64,000 nucleotides of DNA from Ischnura elegans (lineage: Eukaryota > Arthropoda > Insecta > Odonata > Coenagrionidae), in contig NC_060251.1 in assembly GCF_921293095.1 (NCBI RefSeq), positions 100,798,566 to 100,862,565 on the forward strand, read 5' to 3'. A program made the translations under genes and the position numbers. Of the stretch, positions 53,761 through 63,805 are shown piece after piece. Numbering within the stretch: position 1 is the first letter of the stretch; every line of letters begins with the position of its first letter. The notes beneath the pieces are model-generated. The model searched no databases. It saw only the letters and a program-made list of their open reading frames with translations, and was not told where the DNA came from.

Positions 53761-56700
53761 CTATTGATGGCGTGCAAAATGGCGATTAATGAAAGCCCTT
53801 CTTTCAGCTGTTGCAAGGAGATTTCTATTTTGCACGGCAGGTATTGGAACATCAGCATGGGAATCTTGCAAGTGTATGTTCTCTGGAACTGGCTCCCTCT
53901 GTCTGATGGCCACGTTGTGGAACACAGCACAAGCCAGTATTATTTTCGCTGATGTCTGAGTGGCTGTCCTCAGTTTCATTGAGAGGCAGGGAAATCGTCT
54001 CTTCCATATCCCAAATGCCCTCTCCACTGCGGACCTGGTTGCAATGTGTGATGCATTGTACCTGAAAAAAATAAATGATATGTATACATCCCCTACCATT
54101 TCCATGAAATCATTTTGTCACTGCACAACACCCTTTTCAATAAAAATTATACATGATATTTTTTCTTAAACCAACCTCCGCTCAGCTGGTGTGGCTGGGT
54201 TGCGCACTGGTGTATAAAGGTATCTCAGCTGTGGATACCCGCTATCTCCCAGCAATAAGCCACTGACTTCGTCTCTGTCGAAACGGAGACGCAGTCGGCT
54301 ATTGTGGAAAATCCTGGCGTCGTGTGTAGACCCAGGCCGTCGACAAACAATATGCAAAATCTCCAACCTGGGTCCAAAAACCACCTATTACGTGCAGAGT
54401 TAAGCAAATATCATTTGTACGTGTTCTATTAATGAGGTAAATAATCATATCTTTATCAAAATTAACATTTACCTGTACATTCAGGGAAAAGTATCCCTTT
54501 CCATTGCGATATACCTCGGCCAATTCACCTACAGGACTGGTGATAGGGATGTGTGTGCATTCTACACCCCCTAAAATCCCAGGAAAGTGTGCCACTCGAT
54601 AAAAAAGATTTCTGGCAGTGGCTAATTCCTCGTTTGACTGAGGAATATTCACTACCTCTGGCAGCTTCCCGGCAAATTCTATGCTAATAACCTGCAATTT
54701 AATTGGATCAAATCATCAAACCAATGTGTTGTATGTTTTTAAAGAAGCATTTATCATTACATTTACGATGTAGTAACACAACTTAAATGTAAGTAGGTTT
54801 CCAACTCTTTTGTTCTCTTTGATCAAGGTAAAAGATAAATATATAGAGATGATTCAGAATTGTGCGGAAGGGCGTACCCAGGATCATACCTGGGGGGGCG
54901 GGGCAAGCCAAGGTCTAGGGGGGAAGAAACTATGTTGCGACATTAGTTAATGAGATTATTTCCTTGAAAAAGTATTAATATATTAGTTGCATATGTTGTA
55001 CATATCATTTTTCATGGGTTTAAAGAAAATTTATTCAATGCTTTCGTTTCAATTCAGTACTGGTTTTGCTTAAAGGCTTTTGCGATTTTTGTTCTAGGGG
55101 GGAGGGGGGGGGGGAGCAGATGCTGTTGGTATTTTATTGGAAAGCACTGGTAGTTGTAAATGAATTAAATGCCATAACTCTTCATATTTTAAAAGTTTTA
55201 GTAGTACCGTATTTTAACTTCACACACATAAGGATTGTTAACAAATACAGATCAATAAACAATCTTGGTAACCAACCAACAGAGACAAAACACAACTGAA
55301 AATTACAAATGTCAAATGTCAATGTAATTGAAGATGTGCTGAAACAGCTCTTTAGCATTTCCATCAAATGAATTACAATTTTTTTTTTTTTTTTTTAAAT
55401 TATTTTTAAACCATGCCTAAACCTCTCATACATTTTTCATGTTTTATACGATTTAAGCCCTTGGTAAGTATGTCAGCTGTCATTTCCTCAGTGGAGAGAA
55501 AATCTACGTTTATATTACCGTTTTCTACTTGTTCTCTAACAAAATGGTATTTCACATCTACATGCTTCATTCTATCATGGAAAACAGGATTTTCTGCTAA
55601 CTTGAGAGCGCTCTGATTGTCCTCAAAAATAGTAATAATTTCTTGTTCCTGAAATAATTCGGAAATAAGATGTTTTAGATGAATAGCCTCTCTAGTAGCC
55701 TCAGAAAGAGCAATATATTCTGCCTCACAAGACGATTGGGCAACACATTTTTGTTTTCTTGAAGATATGTATCGGTGAGAGTCAAGTATGATAACATTGT
55801 CACCGGGCCCATTAGGAGTGTTCATGATCTTGTCAGATGCAATGAGGCACATGTCTAGTAGTAACGTTCCAAGACTTTCTATAATTGCCAGTATTCTGAG
55901 CCCTCTGTGAATAGAGCACTCCAATGCCCCAGCAGTTAAGATGCAACTCTCCAGCTGAGTTGAGAACTTAAGTGCCCTCAGGATGGGTGTGTTGTGTTCA
56001 CCCAGTGTATCCTGTGTTGTTAAACATTCTGATTAAGCAGAGGTCCTTTTATGTCAGCATACACCTTCTTGAACTTGTCTATCAATGCGTTCATCATTTG
56101 AGAAGCCAGGTGCATTTCAGGGACTTGAACTCTAGCTGTAACATCTCCTAAAGTATCAGTTAGTCCCTTGACATAGTTGCGCCACTCCTCAAATCGGTTT
56201 CTCCTCCTTGTCTGCTCTTCCTGATTAGCTGCAGCAGCAATCCAATTTCTCCAATCATCTTCGCATACCCCTATCTTTCGAGACAACTCCGCAGTGATTT
56301 GGGCAAGCACTGCCGGTTCATGACGCTTGAACTCATCCCTAATGGCATTTTCCACCCAGGCACAAGGGTTGGGCCTCTGGCGTAAGGCGTCAATCACCCT
56401 TAATCGTGTCTCCTCGTCTCTGCCCCTCATCACACGCTTGGCCGCGTCAAGTGGTAGGTGATGGATGATGTTCGCAAGTGCCGTGACTGTCCTCGAAGGC
56501 AGAACCTTGGCTAACTCTGTGGCAGCCGATCGGTCCTCAGGGCTGTTGATGTGATTAAATACCCCTTTCACATTGAACCTTGCGAAGTCCTTTTCTGCTG
56601 TCTGATCTGGTAGGTTGCGACGATGGTATTCTATTCCGACAGCAATGATGCGGGCATAATTGTGTATTTGCTGGTCTTCAGGGATTCGCATCACCATCCC

Positions 56701-59700
56701 GATGTAAGGAGCATTAGTGACCCTTTCAGCTAGCTGTTTCAAATCATCATACTCCGATTGCCATACTACCCCCATGGTCGGGATTATCGCCTCCAGTCCC
56801 TTTAACACGGTTATCCCAAACATTAGTGATGATGCCTGGTGTCGCTGGTATACAAGTCAGAGGTCCGTGGATCGAAACCACGCTCTGCTACCATCTGTTG
56901 GTATTTTATTGGAAAGCACTGGTAGTTGTAAATGAATTAAATGCCATAACTCTTCATATTTTAAAAGTTTTAGTAGTACCGTATTTTAACTTCACACACA
57001 TAAGGATTGTTAACAAATACAGATCAATAAACAATCTTGGTAACCAACCAACAGAGACAAAACACAACTGAAAATTACAAATGTCAAATGTCAATGTAAT
57101 TGAAGATGTGCTGAAACAGCTCTTTAGCATTTCCATCAAATGAATTACAATTTTTTTTTTTTTTTTTTTTAAATTATTTTTAAACCATGCCTAAACCTCT
57201 CATACATTTTTCATGTTTTATACGATTTAAGCCCTTGGTAAGTATGTCAGCTGTCATTTCCTCAGTGGAGAGAAAATCTACGTTTATATTACCGTTTTCT
57301 ACTTGTTCTCTAACAAAATGGTATTTCACATCTACATGCTTCATTCTATCATGGAAAACAGGATTTTCTGCTAACTTGAGAGCGCTCTGATTGTCCTCAA
57401 AAATAGTAATAATTTCTTGTTCCTGAAATAATTCGGAAATAAGATGTTTTAGATGAATAGCCTCTCTAGTAGCCTCAGAAAGAGCAATATATTCTGCCTC
57501 ACAAGACGATTGGGCAACACATTTTTGTTTTCTTGAAGATATGTATCGGTGAGAGTCAAGTATGATAACATTGTCACCGGGCCCATTAGGAGTGTTCATG
57601 ATCTTGTCAGATGCAATGAGGCACATGTCTAGTAGTAACGTTCCAAGACTTTCTATAATTGCCAGTATTCTGAGCCCTCTGTGAATAGAGCACTCCAATG
57701 CCCCAGCAGTTAAGATGCAACTCTCCAGCTGAGTTGAGAACTTAAGTGCCCTCAGGATGGGTGTGTTGTGTTCACCCAGTGTATCCTGTGTTGTTAAACA
57801 TTCTGATTAAGCAGAGGTCCTTTTATGTCAGCATACACCTTCTTGAACTTGTCTATCAATGCGTTCATCATTTGAGAAGCCAGGTGCATTTCAGGGACTT
57901 GAACTCTAGCTGTAACATCTCCTAAAGTATCAGTTAGTCCCTTGACATAGTTGCGCCACTCCTCAAATCGGTTTCTCCTCCTTGTCTGCTCTTCCTGATT
58001 AGCTGCAGCAGCAATCCAATTTCTCCAATCATCTTCGCATACCCCTATCTTTCGAGACAACTCCGCAGTGATTTGGGCAAGCACTGCCGGTTCATGACGC
58101 TTGAACTCATCCCTAATGGCATTTTCCACCCAGGCACAAGGGTTGGGCCTCTGGCGTAAGGCGTCAATCACCCTTAATCGTGTCTCCTCGTCTCTGCCCC
58201 TCATCACACGCTTGGCCGCGTCAAGTGGTAGGTGATGGATGATGTTCGCAAGTGCCGTGACTGTCCTCGAAGGCAGAACCTTGGCTAACTCTGTGGCAGC
58301 CGATCGGTCCTCAGGGCTGTTGATGTGATTAAATACCCCTTTCACATTGAACCTTGCGAAGTCCTTTTCTGCTGTCTGATCTGGTAGGTTGCGACGATGG
58401 TATTCTATTCCGACAGCAATGATGCGGGCATAATTGTGTATTTGCTGGTCTTCAGGGATTCGCATCACCATCCCGATGTAAGGAGCATTAGTGACCCTTT
58501 CAGCTAGCTGTTTCAAATCATCATACTCCGATTGCCATACTACCCCCATGGTCGGGATTATCGCCTCCAGTCCCTTTAACACGGTTATCCCAAACATTAG
58601 TGATGATGCCTGGTGTCGCTGGTATACAAGTCAGAGGTCCGTGGATCGAAACCACGCTCTGCTACCATCTGTTGGTATTTTATTGGAAAGCACTGGTAGT
58701 TGTAAATGAATTAAATGCCATAACTCTTCATATTTTAAAAGTTTTAGTAGTACCGTATTTTAACTTCACACACATAAGGATTGTTAACAAATACAGATCA
58801 ATAAACAATCTTGGTAACCAACCAACAGAGACAAAACACAACTGAAAATTACAAATGTCAAATGTCAATGTAATTGAAGATGTGCTGAAACAGCTCTTTA
58901 GCATTTCCATCAAATGAATTACAATTTTTTTTTTTTTTTTTAAATTATTTTTAAACCATGCCTAAACCTCTCATACATTTTTCATGTTTTATACGATTTA
59001 AGCCCTTGGTAAGTATGTCAGCTGTCATTTCCTCAGTGGAGAGAAAATCTACGTTTATATTACCGTTTTCTACTTGTTCTCTAACAAAATGGTATTTCAC
59101 ATCTACATGCTTCATTCTATCATGGAAAACAGGATTTTCTGCTAACTTGAGAGCGCTCTGATTGTCCTCAAAAATAGTAATAATTTCTTGTTCCTGAAAT
59201 AATTCGGAAATAAGATGTTTTAGATGAATAGCCTCTCTAGTAGCCTCAGAAAGAGCAATATATTCTGCCTCACAAGACGATTGGGCAACACATTTTTGTT
59301 TTCTTGAAGATATGTATCGGTGAGAGTCAAGTATGATAACATTGTCACCGGGCCCATTAGGAGTGTTCATGATCTTGTCAGATGCAATGAGGCACATGTC
59401 TAGTAGTAACGTTCCAAGACTTTCTATAATTGCCAGTATTCTGAGCCCTCTGTGAATAGAGCACTCCAATGCCCCAGCAGTTAAGATGCAACTCTCCAGC
59501 TGAGTTGAGAACTTAAGTGCCCTCAGGATGGGTGTGTTGTGTTCACCCAGTGTATCCTGTGTTGTTAAACATTCTGATTAAGCAGAGGTCCTTTTATGTC
59601 AGCATACACCTTCTTGAACTTGTCTATCAATGCGTTCATCATTTGAGAAGCCAGGTGCATTTCAGGGACTTGAACTCTAGCTGTAACATCTCCTAAAGTA

Positions 59701-61318
59701 TCAGTTAGTCCCTTGACATAGTTGCGCCACTCCTCAAATCGGTTTCTCCTCCTTGTCTGCTCTTCCTGATTAGCTGCAGCAGCAATCCAATTTCTCCAAT
59801 CATCTTCGCATACCCCTATCTTTCGAGACAACTCCGCAGTGATTTGGGCAAGCACTGCCGGTTCATGACGTTTGAACTCATCCCTAATGGCATTTTCCAC
59901 CCAGGCACAAGGGTTGGGCCTCTGGCGTAAGGCGTCAATCACCCTTAATCGTGTCTCCTCGTCTCTGCCCCTCATCACACGCTTGGCCGCGTCAAGTGGT
60001 AGGTGATGGATGATGTTCGCAAGTGCCGTGACTGTCCTCGAAGGCAGAACCTTGGCTAACTCTGTGGCAGCCGATCGGTCCTCAGGGCTGTTGATGTGAT
60101 CAAATACCCCTTTCACATTGAACCTTGCGAAGTCCTTTTCTGCTGTCTGATCTGGTAGGTTGCGACGATGGTATTCTATTCCGACAGCAATGATGCGGGC
60201 ATAATTGTGTATTTGCTGGTCTTCAGGGATTCGCATCACCATCCCGATGTAAGGAGCATTAGTGACCCTTTCAGCTAGCTGTTTCAAATCATCATACTCC
60301 GATTGCCATACTACCCCCATGGTCGGGATTATCGCCTCCAGTCCCTTTAACACGGTTATCCCAAACATTAGTGATGATGCCTGGTGTCGCTGGTATACAA
60401 GTCAGAGGTCCGTGGATCGAAACCACGCTCTGCTACCATCTGTTGGTATTTTATTGGAAAGCACTGGTAGTTGTAAATGAATTAAATGCCATAACTCTTC
60501 ATATTTTAAAAGTTTTAGTAGTACCGTATTTTAACTTCACACACATAAGGATTGTTAACAAATACAGATCAATAAACAATCTTGGTAACCAACCAACAGA
60601 GACAAAACACAACTGAAAATTACAAATGTCAACAGATGCCCCTCGCTGGGTACGCCCATGATTGTGCCATAATAAACCAAATCAAATACCTTAATTATCT
60701 TCGACATTGTCGACTGAGCCAGTTCGTGGAAATCGCCGGCGACTATCTACAACAATGAAAGATACACATAATAATTATAAATGGCGTTTCTATATAAATA
60801 TTTATCTGAAATTCGTATAGCGATGCACGTATGTAACACCTTTAGCATATAATAAGTTCATATATAAATGCTTTCGTCAACTAATATACTTAACGTACGG
60901 TGTTTCATGATTATTAGTTATACAGTGCGAGAAGAATAAAAGCAATGATGTTGTACGTAACAACTAATATCAATGATAAGCACACCACTACAAATATATA
61001 AGGAAAAGTATTTAAATTACTCACCTGAAAACTGCCCGTGGCATAAAACCTTAGCACAGCCAGCAATTGTAGTAACCTTGGGACAGGAACGCCTCTCAAG
61101 TCGGCGTTATCCGGCCGTAGCATCGTAAGTAACACGTCGGTTACAGTTACTTTTTGGAACCGGTACCTGACGAAGAGTTGCTCGTCCGTGTACCAATCTA
61201 GTGGATTGTCTCTATCCACAAGACGGATTCTGGGTGCATATACGAAGGCATCGTCCTCAATATGACCCAAAAATTCCTCCAGATCGTTGTCATCCTCCAC
61301 ATTCGCGAAAGCATCCAT
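53761..61318 (-). CDS. PIF/Harbinger transposase, five exons, open when spliced
   Basis: Exons: 61318-61025, 60746-60690, 54691-54473, 54384-54176, 54061-53761. All introns have GT...AG ends; the total is 1080 nt, 359 aa, close to HARBI1-type proteins. Order of motifs: FYATGSFQ at the end of exon 1; IVAGDFHELAQSTMSKIIK as exon 2 (helix-turn-helix part); FPGILGGVECTHIPI and EVYRNGKGYFSLNVQ in exon 3; RRPGSTHDARIFHNS and GLLLGDSGYPQLRYL in exon 4; ATRSAVERAFGIWKRRF and IILACAVFHNVAIRQ in exon 5. The first catalytic Asp is Glu (VECTHI), the second (GDSGYP) and the Glu (VERAFG) are kept. Intron 2 contains 5.8 kb of nested elements. Confidence 0.85.
55124..55314 (-). repeat. Copia LTR 1 (leftmost)
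   Basis: 191 bp. Outer end TGTTGG in plus orientation; the inner end lacks the last three bases of LTR 4. Preceded by GATGC. Confidence 0.85.
55406..56032 (-). pseudogene. Copia RNase H C-terminal part, unit 1
   Basis: The frame is open from 56032, just upstream of the 267-aa ORF stop and in the -1 frame to it. Copia-type RNase H is clear only from about 55800 on: SSRKQKCVAQSSCEAEYIAL, FEDNQSALKLAENP, DRMKHVDVKYHFVRE and TEEMTADILTKGL. The start of RNase H and all upstream pol domains are deleted. The first 70 codons do not look like copia. No ATG is well placed. Identical in all three units. Confidence 0.85.
56020..56823 (-). CDS. Unrecognised 267-aa ORF in the gag position, unit 1
   Basis: An ATG-initiated frame starts 35 bases after the primer-binding site, where gag should be. 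It is mostly helical and charged (YARIIAVGIEYHRRNLPDQ, SAATELAKVLPSRTVTALA, RRRNRFEEWRNYVKGLTD). It has no CCHC knuckle and no copia gag motif that I know. It is more GC-rich than the LTRs. It is open and unchanged in units 1 and 2, and has one amino acid change in unit 3, so it may be under selection or very young. It could be a divergent capsid or a captured gene. Confidence 0.75.
   Translation of the reverse strand: MFGITVLKGLEAIIPTMGVVWQSEYDDLKQLAERVTNAPYIGMVMRIPEDQQIHNYARIIAVGIEYHRRNLPDQTAEKDFARFNVKGVFNHINSPEDRSAATELAKVLPSRTVTALANIIHHLPLDAAKRVMRGRDEETRLRVIDALRQRPNPCAWVENAIRDEFKRHEPAVLAQITAELSRKIGVCEDDWRNWIAAAANQEEQTRRRNRFEEWRNYVKGLTDTLGDVTARVQVPEMHLASQMMNALIDKFKKVYADIKGPLLNQNV
56858..56893 (-). 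other. Copia primer-binding site, extended tRNA-Met(i) match, unit 1
   Basis: Two bases inside LTR 2. The plus strand reads GTGGATCGAAACCACGC then TCTGCTACCA, which fits the T-arm, acceptor end and CCA of initiator tRNA-Met as I know it. The match runs about 36 bases, twice the usual 18. Confidence 0.7.
56896..57086 (-). repeat. Copia LTR 2
   Basis: 191 bp; serves as 5' LTR of unit 1 and 3' LTR of unit 2. Confidence 0.85.
57180..57806 (-). pseudogene. Copia RNase H C-terminal part, unit 2
   Basis: The predicted protein is identical to unit 1. Upstream frame open to 57806 in the -1 frame relative to the 267-aa ORF. Confidence 0.85.
57794..58597 (-). CDS. Unrecognised 267-aa ORF in the gag position, unit 2
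   Basis: Identical at the protein level to unit 1 (56020-56823). Confidence 0.75.
   Translation of the reverse strand: MFGITVLKGLEAIIPTMGVVWQSEYDDLKQLAERVTNAPYIGMVMRIPEDQQIHNYARIIAVGIEYHRRNLPDQTAEKDFARFNVKGVFNHINSPEDRSAATELAKVLPSRTVTALANIIHHLPLDAAKRVMRGRDEETRLRVIDALRQRPNPCAWVENAIRDEFKRHEPAVLAQITAELSRKIGVCEDDWRNWIAAAANQEEQTRRRNRFEEWRNYVKGLTDTLGDVTARVQVPEMHLASQMMNALIDKFKKVYADIKGPLLNQNV
58632..58667 (-). other. Copia primer-binding site, unit 2
   Basis: Same 36-base match to the initiator tRNA-Met 3' half as in unit 1. Confidence 0.7.
58670..58860 (-). repeat. Copia LTR 3
   Basis: 191 bp; 5' LTR of unit 2 and 3' LTR of unit 3. Confidence 0.85.
58951..59577 (-). pseudogene. Copia RNase H C-terminal part, unit 3
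   Basis: The predicted protein is identical to units 1 and 2. Confidence 0.85.
59565..60368 (-). CDS. Unrecognised 267-aa ORF in the gag position, unit 3
   Basis: One amino acid differs from units 1 and 2 (GVFDHINS for GVFNHINS, near 60102) and one silent change lies near 59871. Confidence 0.75.
   Translation of the reverse strand: MFGITVLKGLEAIIPTMGVVWQSEYDDLKQLAERVTNAPYIGMVMRIPEDQQIHNYARIIAVGIEYHRRNLPDQTAEKDFARFNVKGVFDHINSPEDRSAATELAKVLPSRTVTALANIIHHLPLDAAKRVMRGRDEETRLRVIDALRQRPNPCAWVENAIRDEFKRHEPAVLAQITAELSRKIGVCEDDWRNWIAAAANQEEQTRRRNRFEEWRNYVKGLTDTLGDVTARVQVPEMHLASQMMNALIDKFKKVYADIKGPLLNQNV
60403..60438 (-). other. Copia primer-binding site, unit 3
   Basis: Same 36-base match to the initiator tRNA-Met 3' half. 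Confidence 0.7.
60441..60634 (-). repeat. Copia LTR 4 (rightmost, complete)
   Basis: 194 bp with TGTTG...CAACA ends, followed by the target duplication GATGC. Its outer three bases (ACA in plus orientation) are missing at the equivalent edge of LTRs 1 to 3. Confidence 0.88.
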
Positions 61319-61426
61319 CTTCTCACAGTGGCGGAAGTCACCTCAAACGCTTTGAGCCGACAATAAACTAACCTCAAAGTTTGAGTCGAGGCTGGCCTCA
61401 AAATTCGACGTTTTTGAGGTTGAGGT

Positions 61427-61507
61427 CGGTTTTATGATATCGCATCTCCTCCTCATAAAGACAATGAGGTGGAGGCCGGCTTCGAGGGGACTTTTATGAT
61501 ACGGGCC
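61427..61507 (-). repeat. Harbinger 5' terminal inverted repeat (first element)
   Basis: Upstream of exon 1 the sequence GAGGGGACTTTTATGATA ends ...CGGGCC before a TTA at 61508-61510, fitting the 3-bp (TTA/TAA) target rule of PIF/Harbinger. The second element ends in the same way at 63563. The matching opposite end was not found. Confidence 0.55.
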
Positions 61508-63376
61508 TTAGAGTAGAGAGGATATCTTCTTGTTGAGTCATGTTGACATTATTATTTCGAGAAGGAGCATGTATTGGAACATCAGCATGGGGATCTTGTA
61601 AGTGAATGTGCTGTGGAACTGGCTCTCTCTGCCTGATGGCCACGTTGTAGAGCACAGCACAAGCCAGTATTATTTTAGCTGACGTTTGAGTGGCTGTTCT
61701 CAGTGTATTGAGAGGCAGGGAAATCGCCTCTTCCATATTCCAAATGCCCTCTCAACTGCAGATCTGGTTGCAATGTGTGATGCATTGTACCTAAAAAAAA
61801 AGATATGTATACATCCGGTATCATGTTGTCACTGCGCATCACCCTTTTCAATAAAAATTGTCAATAAATTTTCTATAAATATTTTTTCTCAAACCAACCT
61901 CCGCTCAGCTGGTGTGGCTGGGTTGCACGCTGGTGTGTAAAGGTATCTTAGCTGCGTACACCCGCTATATCCCAACAATAAGCCATTAATCTCTTTCGAA
62001 ACGGAGACGCAGTCGGCTCTTATGAAAGATCATAGCGTCGTGTGTAGACCCAGGCCATCAACTAACAATATCCAAGATCTCCAGCCCTGGACCAACAACC
62101 ACCTATTAAATGCAGAGTAAAGCAAATATCACTTGTACGTGTTCTTTTAATGATGTAAATAATTATATCTTCATCAAAATGAACATTTACATGCACATTC
62201 AGGGAAAAGTATCCCTTTCTATTTCGATAAACCTCAGCCAATTCACCTCCAGGACTGGTGATAGGGATGTGTGTGCATTCTACACACCCTACAATCCCAG
62301 GAAAGTGTGCCACTCGATAAAAAAGATTTCTGGCAGTGGCTAATTCCTCGTTTTATTGAGGAAACTTCACTACCTCTGGCGGCATCCCAGCAATTTATGT
62401 GCTAATAACCTGCTATATAATTGTATCAAATCATCAAACCAATGTTTACAACTTTTAATTCATTGATTTTTCGTCTGCTAAGCCATTTCCAATGAATTAT
62501 CGTCACCTTTATACTGGCATACGTTTCATGGATACTAATGAAAATTATCTAAATACAATCCAATTCTAGTAACTTATTAAAGAAGCATTAATCATTATAT
62601 TCACGGTGTAGTAACACATCGTAAATGTAAGTAGAGGTATCAAACTTTTTGTTTTCTTTGATCGAGGTAAAGGATAAATGTAGAGAGAGGATTCTGAATT
62701 GTGCCATAGTAAACTAAATCGCATCCCTTAATTTACTTGGACATTGTTGACTGAGCCAGTCAATGGAAATCGCCGTAGACTATCTACAATAATGAAAGAT
62801 ATACATAATAATTACGAATGGCGTTTCGCATTATATTAACCGTATACTATACAAATATATTTCTGGAATTCGCAGAGCGGTGCACGTTTGTAACAACTTT
62901 AGCTTATAATAAGTTCAGATTTAAATGATTTCGTCAACTAATGTACTTAACGTACGGTGTTTCATGATTATTAATTATACAGTGATTGCGATAAGAATAA
63001 AAGCAATGATGTCGTACGTAACAACTAATCTCAATAAGCTCACCACAATAAATGTATTAGGAAAAATATTTAAATCACTCTCCTGAAAACTACCCGTGGC
63101 ATAAAACCTTAAAACAGCAAGCAATTGTAATATCTTCGGGACAGGAACGCCTCTCAAGTCGGCGTTATCCGGCCGTAGCATCGTAAGTAACACGTCGGTT
63201 ACAGTTACTTTTTGGAACCGGTACCTGACGAAGAGTTGCTCGTCCGTGTACCAATCTAGTGGATTGTCTCTATCCACAAGACGGATTCTGGGTGCATATA
63301 CGAAGGCCTCGTCCTCAATATGACCCAAAAACTCTTCGTGATCGTAATCATCCTCGACATTCGAGAAAGCATCCAT
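61494..63376 (-). pseudogene. Second PIF/Harbinger transposase, decayed
   Basis: Paralog of the first. Exon 1 starts at the ATG at 63376 and ends FYATGSFQ, but the donor is GAGAGT instead of GTGAGT. Exon 2 (about 62805-62745) has TGA and TAA stops (GDFH then stop). Exon 3 is at about 62313-62200 (FPGIVGCVECTHIPI, YRNRKGYFSLNV), exon 4 near 62100-61900, and exon 5 at 61780-61494 with a frameshift after FGIW. The first catalytic residue is again Glu (VECTHI). Its 3' end is cut at the terminus of the first element. Confidence 0.85.
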
Positions 63377-63477
63377 TTTCTCGCAGTGGCGGAAGTCACC
63401 TCCAACACTTTGAGCCGACAATAAACTAACCTCAGTTTCAGCTGAAGCCGACCTCATAATTTCATGTTTTTAAGGTT

Positions 63478-63563
63478 AAGGTCGGTTTTATGATATCACA
63501 TCTCCTCCTCGTGACGTCAATGAGATGGAGGCCGGCCTCGAGGGGACTTATATGATACGGGTC
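63478..63563 (-). repeat. Harbinger 5' terminal inverted repeat (second element)
   Basis: GAGGGGACTTATATGATA followed by CGGGTC and TTA at 63564-63566; parallels 61427-61507. Confidence 0.55.
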
Positions 63564-63566
63564 TTA

Positions 63567-63805
63567 TAATAGGTCATACTGCGCTCATACATTCATACCT
63601 CTTCACCGAAGAGAAGCAAGCTGTGATAGCTATGATTTCCATCCTACTGTGAGGCACTTTCTGGAAGAATGCACGAAATACTCTCTTGAACGTAGGAAAC
63701 TATTTGGAAACCATGACATTCAAACCGCTCTGGGTAATAATCTAGATAATATCAATAATGTAATACAATATATCATCAATACGGGCAAAATTAAACTCTT
63801 ATGAC
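63567..63805 (+). pseudogene. I-like ORF2 C-terminal fragment
   Basis: Begins at the Harbinger end with GHTALIHSYLFTEEKQA, then after a frameshift PTVRHFLEECTKYSLERRK and VIQYIINTGKIKLL to a stop at 63805. It follows the tail pattern of the other I-like copies, so Harbinger probably jumped into an I-like element here. The 3' UTR that follows is strongly diverged. Confidence 0.75.

Larger units (their letters stand above)
55124..60634 (-). mobile_element. Three tandem copia-type elements sharing four LTRs
   Basis: LTRs at 55124, 56896, 58670 and 60441 separate three internal regions in the same (minus) direction. Unit lengths are 1772, 1774 and 1771 bp; the differences equal those of the poly(T) runs (18, 20 and 17). 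Only about two substitutions are seen between units. A single 5-bp duplication GATGC (55119-55123, 60635-60639) flanks the whole array. Each unit has a primer-binding site, a 267-aa ORF and the end of a copia RNase H; protease, integrase and RT are missing. Confidence 0.9.
54866..60660. mobile_element. Small inverted-repeat (MITE-like) element in Harbinger intron 2
   Basis: Outer ends share the inverted word GGGCGTACCCA (54870-54880 and 60649-60659 reversed). The 7-bp direct repeat ATTGTGC flanks it at 54859-54865 and 60661-60667. The second Harbinger copy has an unoccupied site, GAATTGTGCCATAGTAAACT near 62697. Without the copia insertion the element is about 285 bp. It has no gene of its own. 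Confidence 0.7.

Noticed and set aside
56020..56032. Programmed -1 frameshift from the 267-aa ORF into the RNase H frame
   Set aside because: The overlap is only 13 nt and has no canonical slippery heptamer or pseudoknot that I can see.
56858..56893. Three initiator tRNA-Met genes
   Set aside because: Only the 3' half matches and CCA is encoded, directly beside an LTR; it is a primer-binding site.
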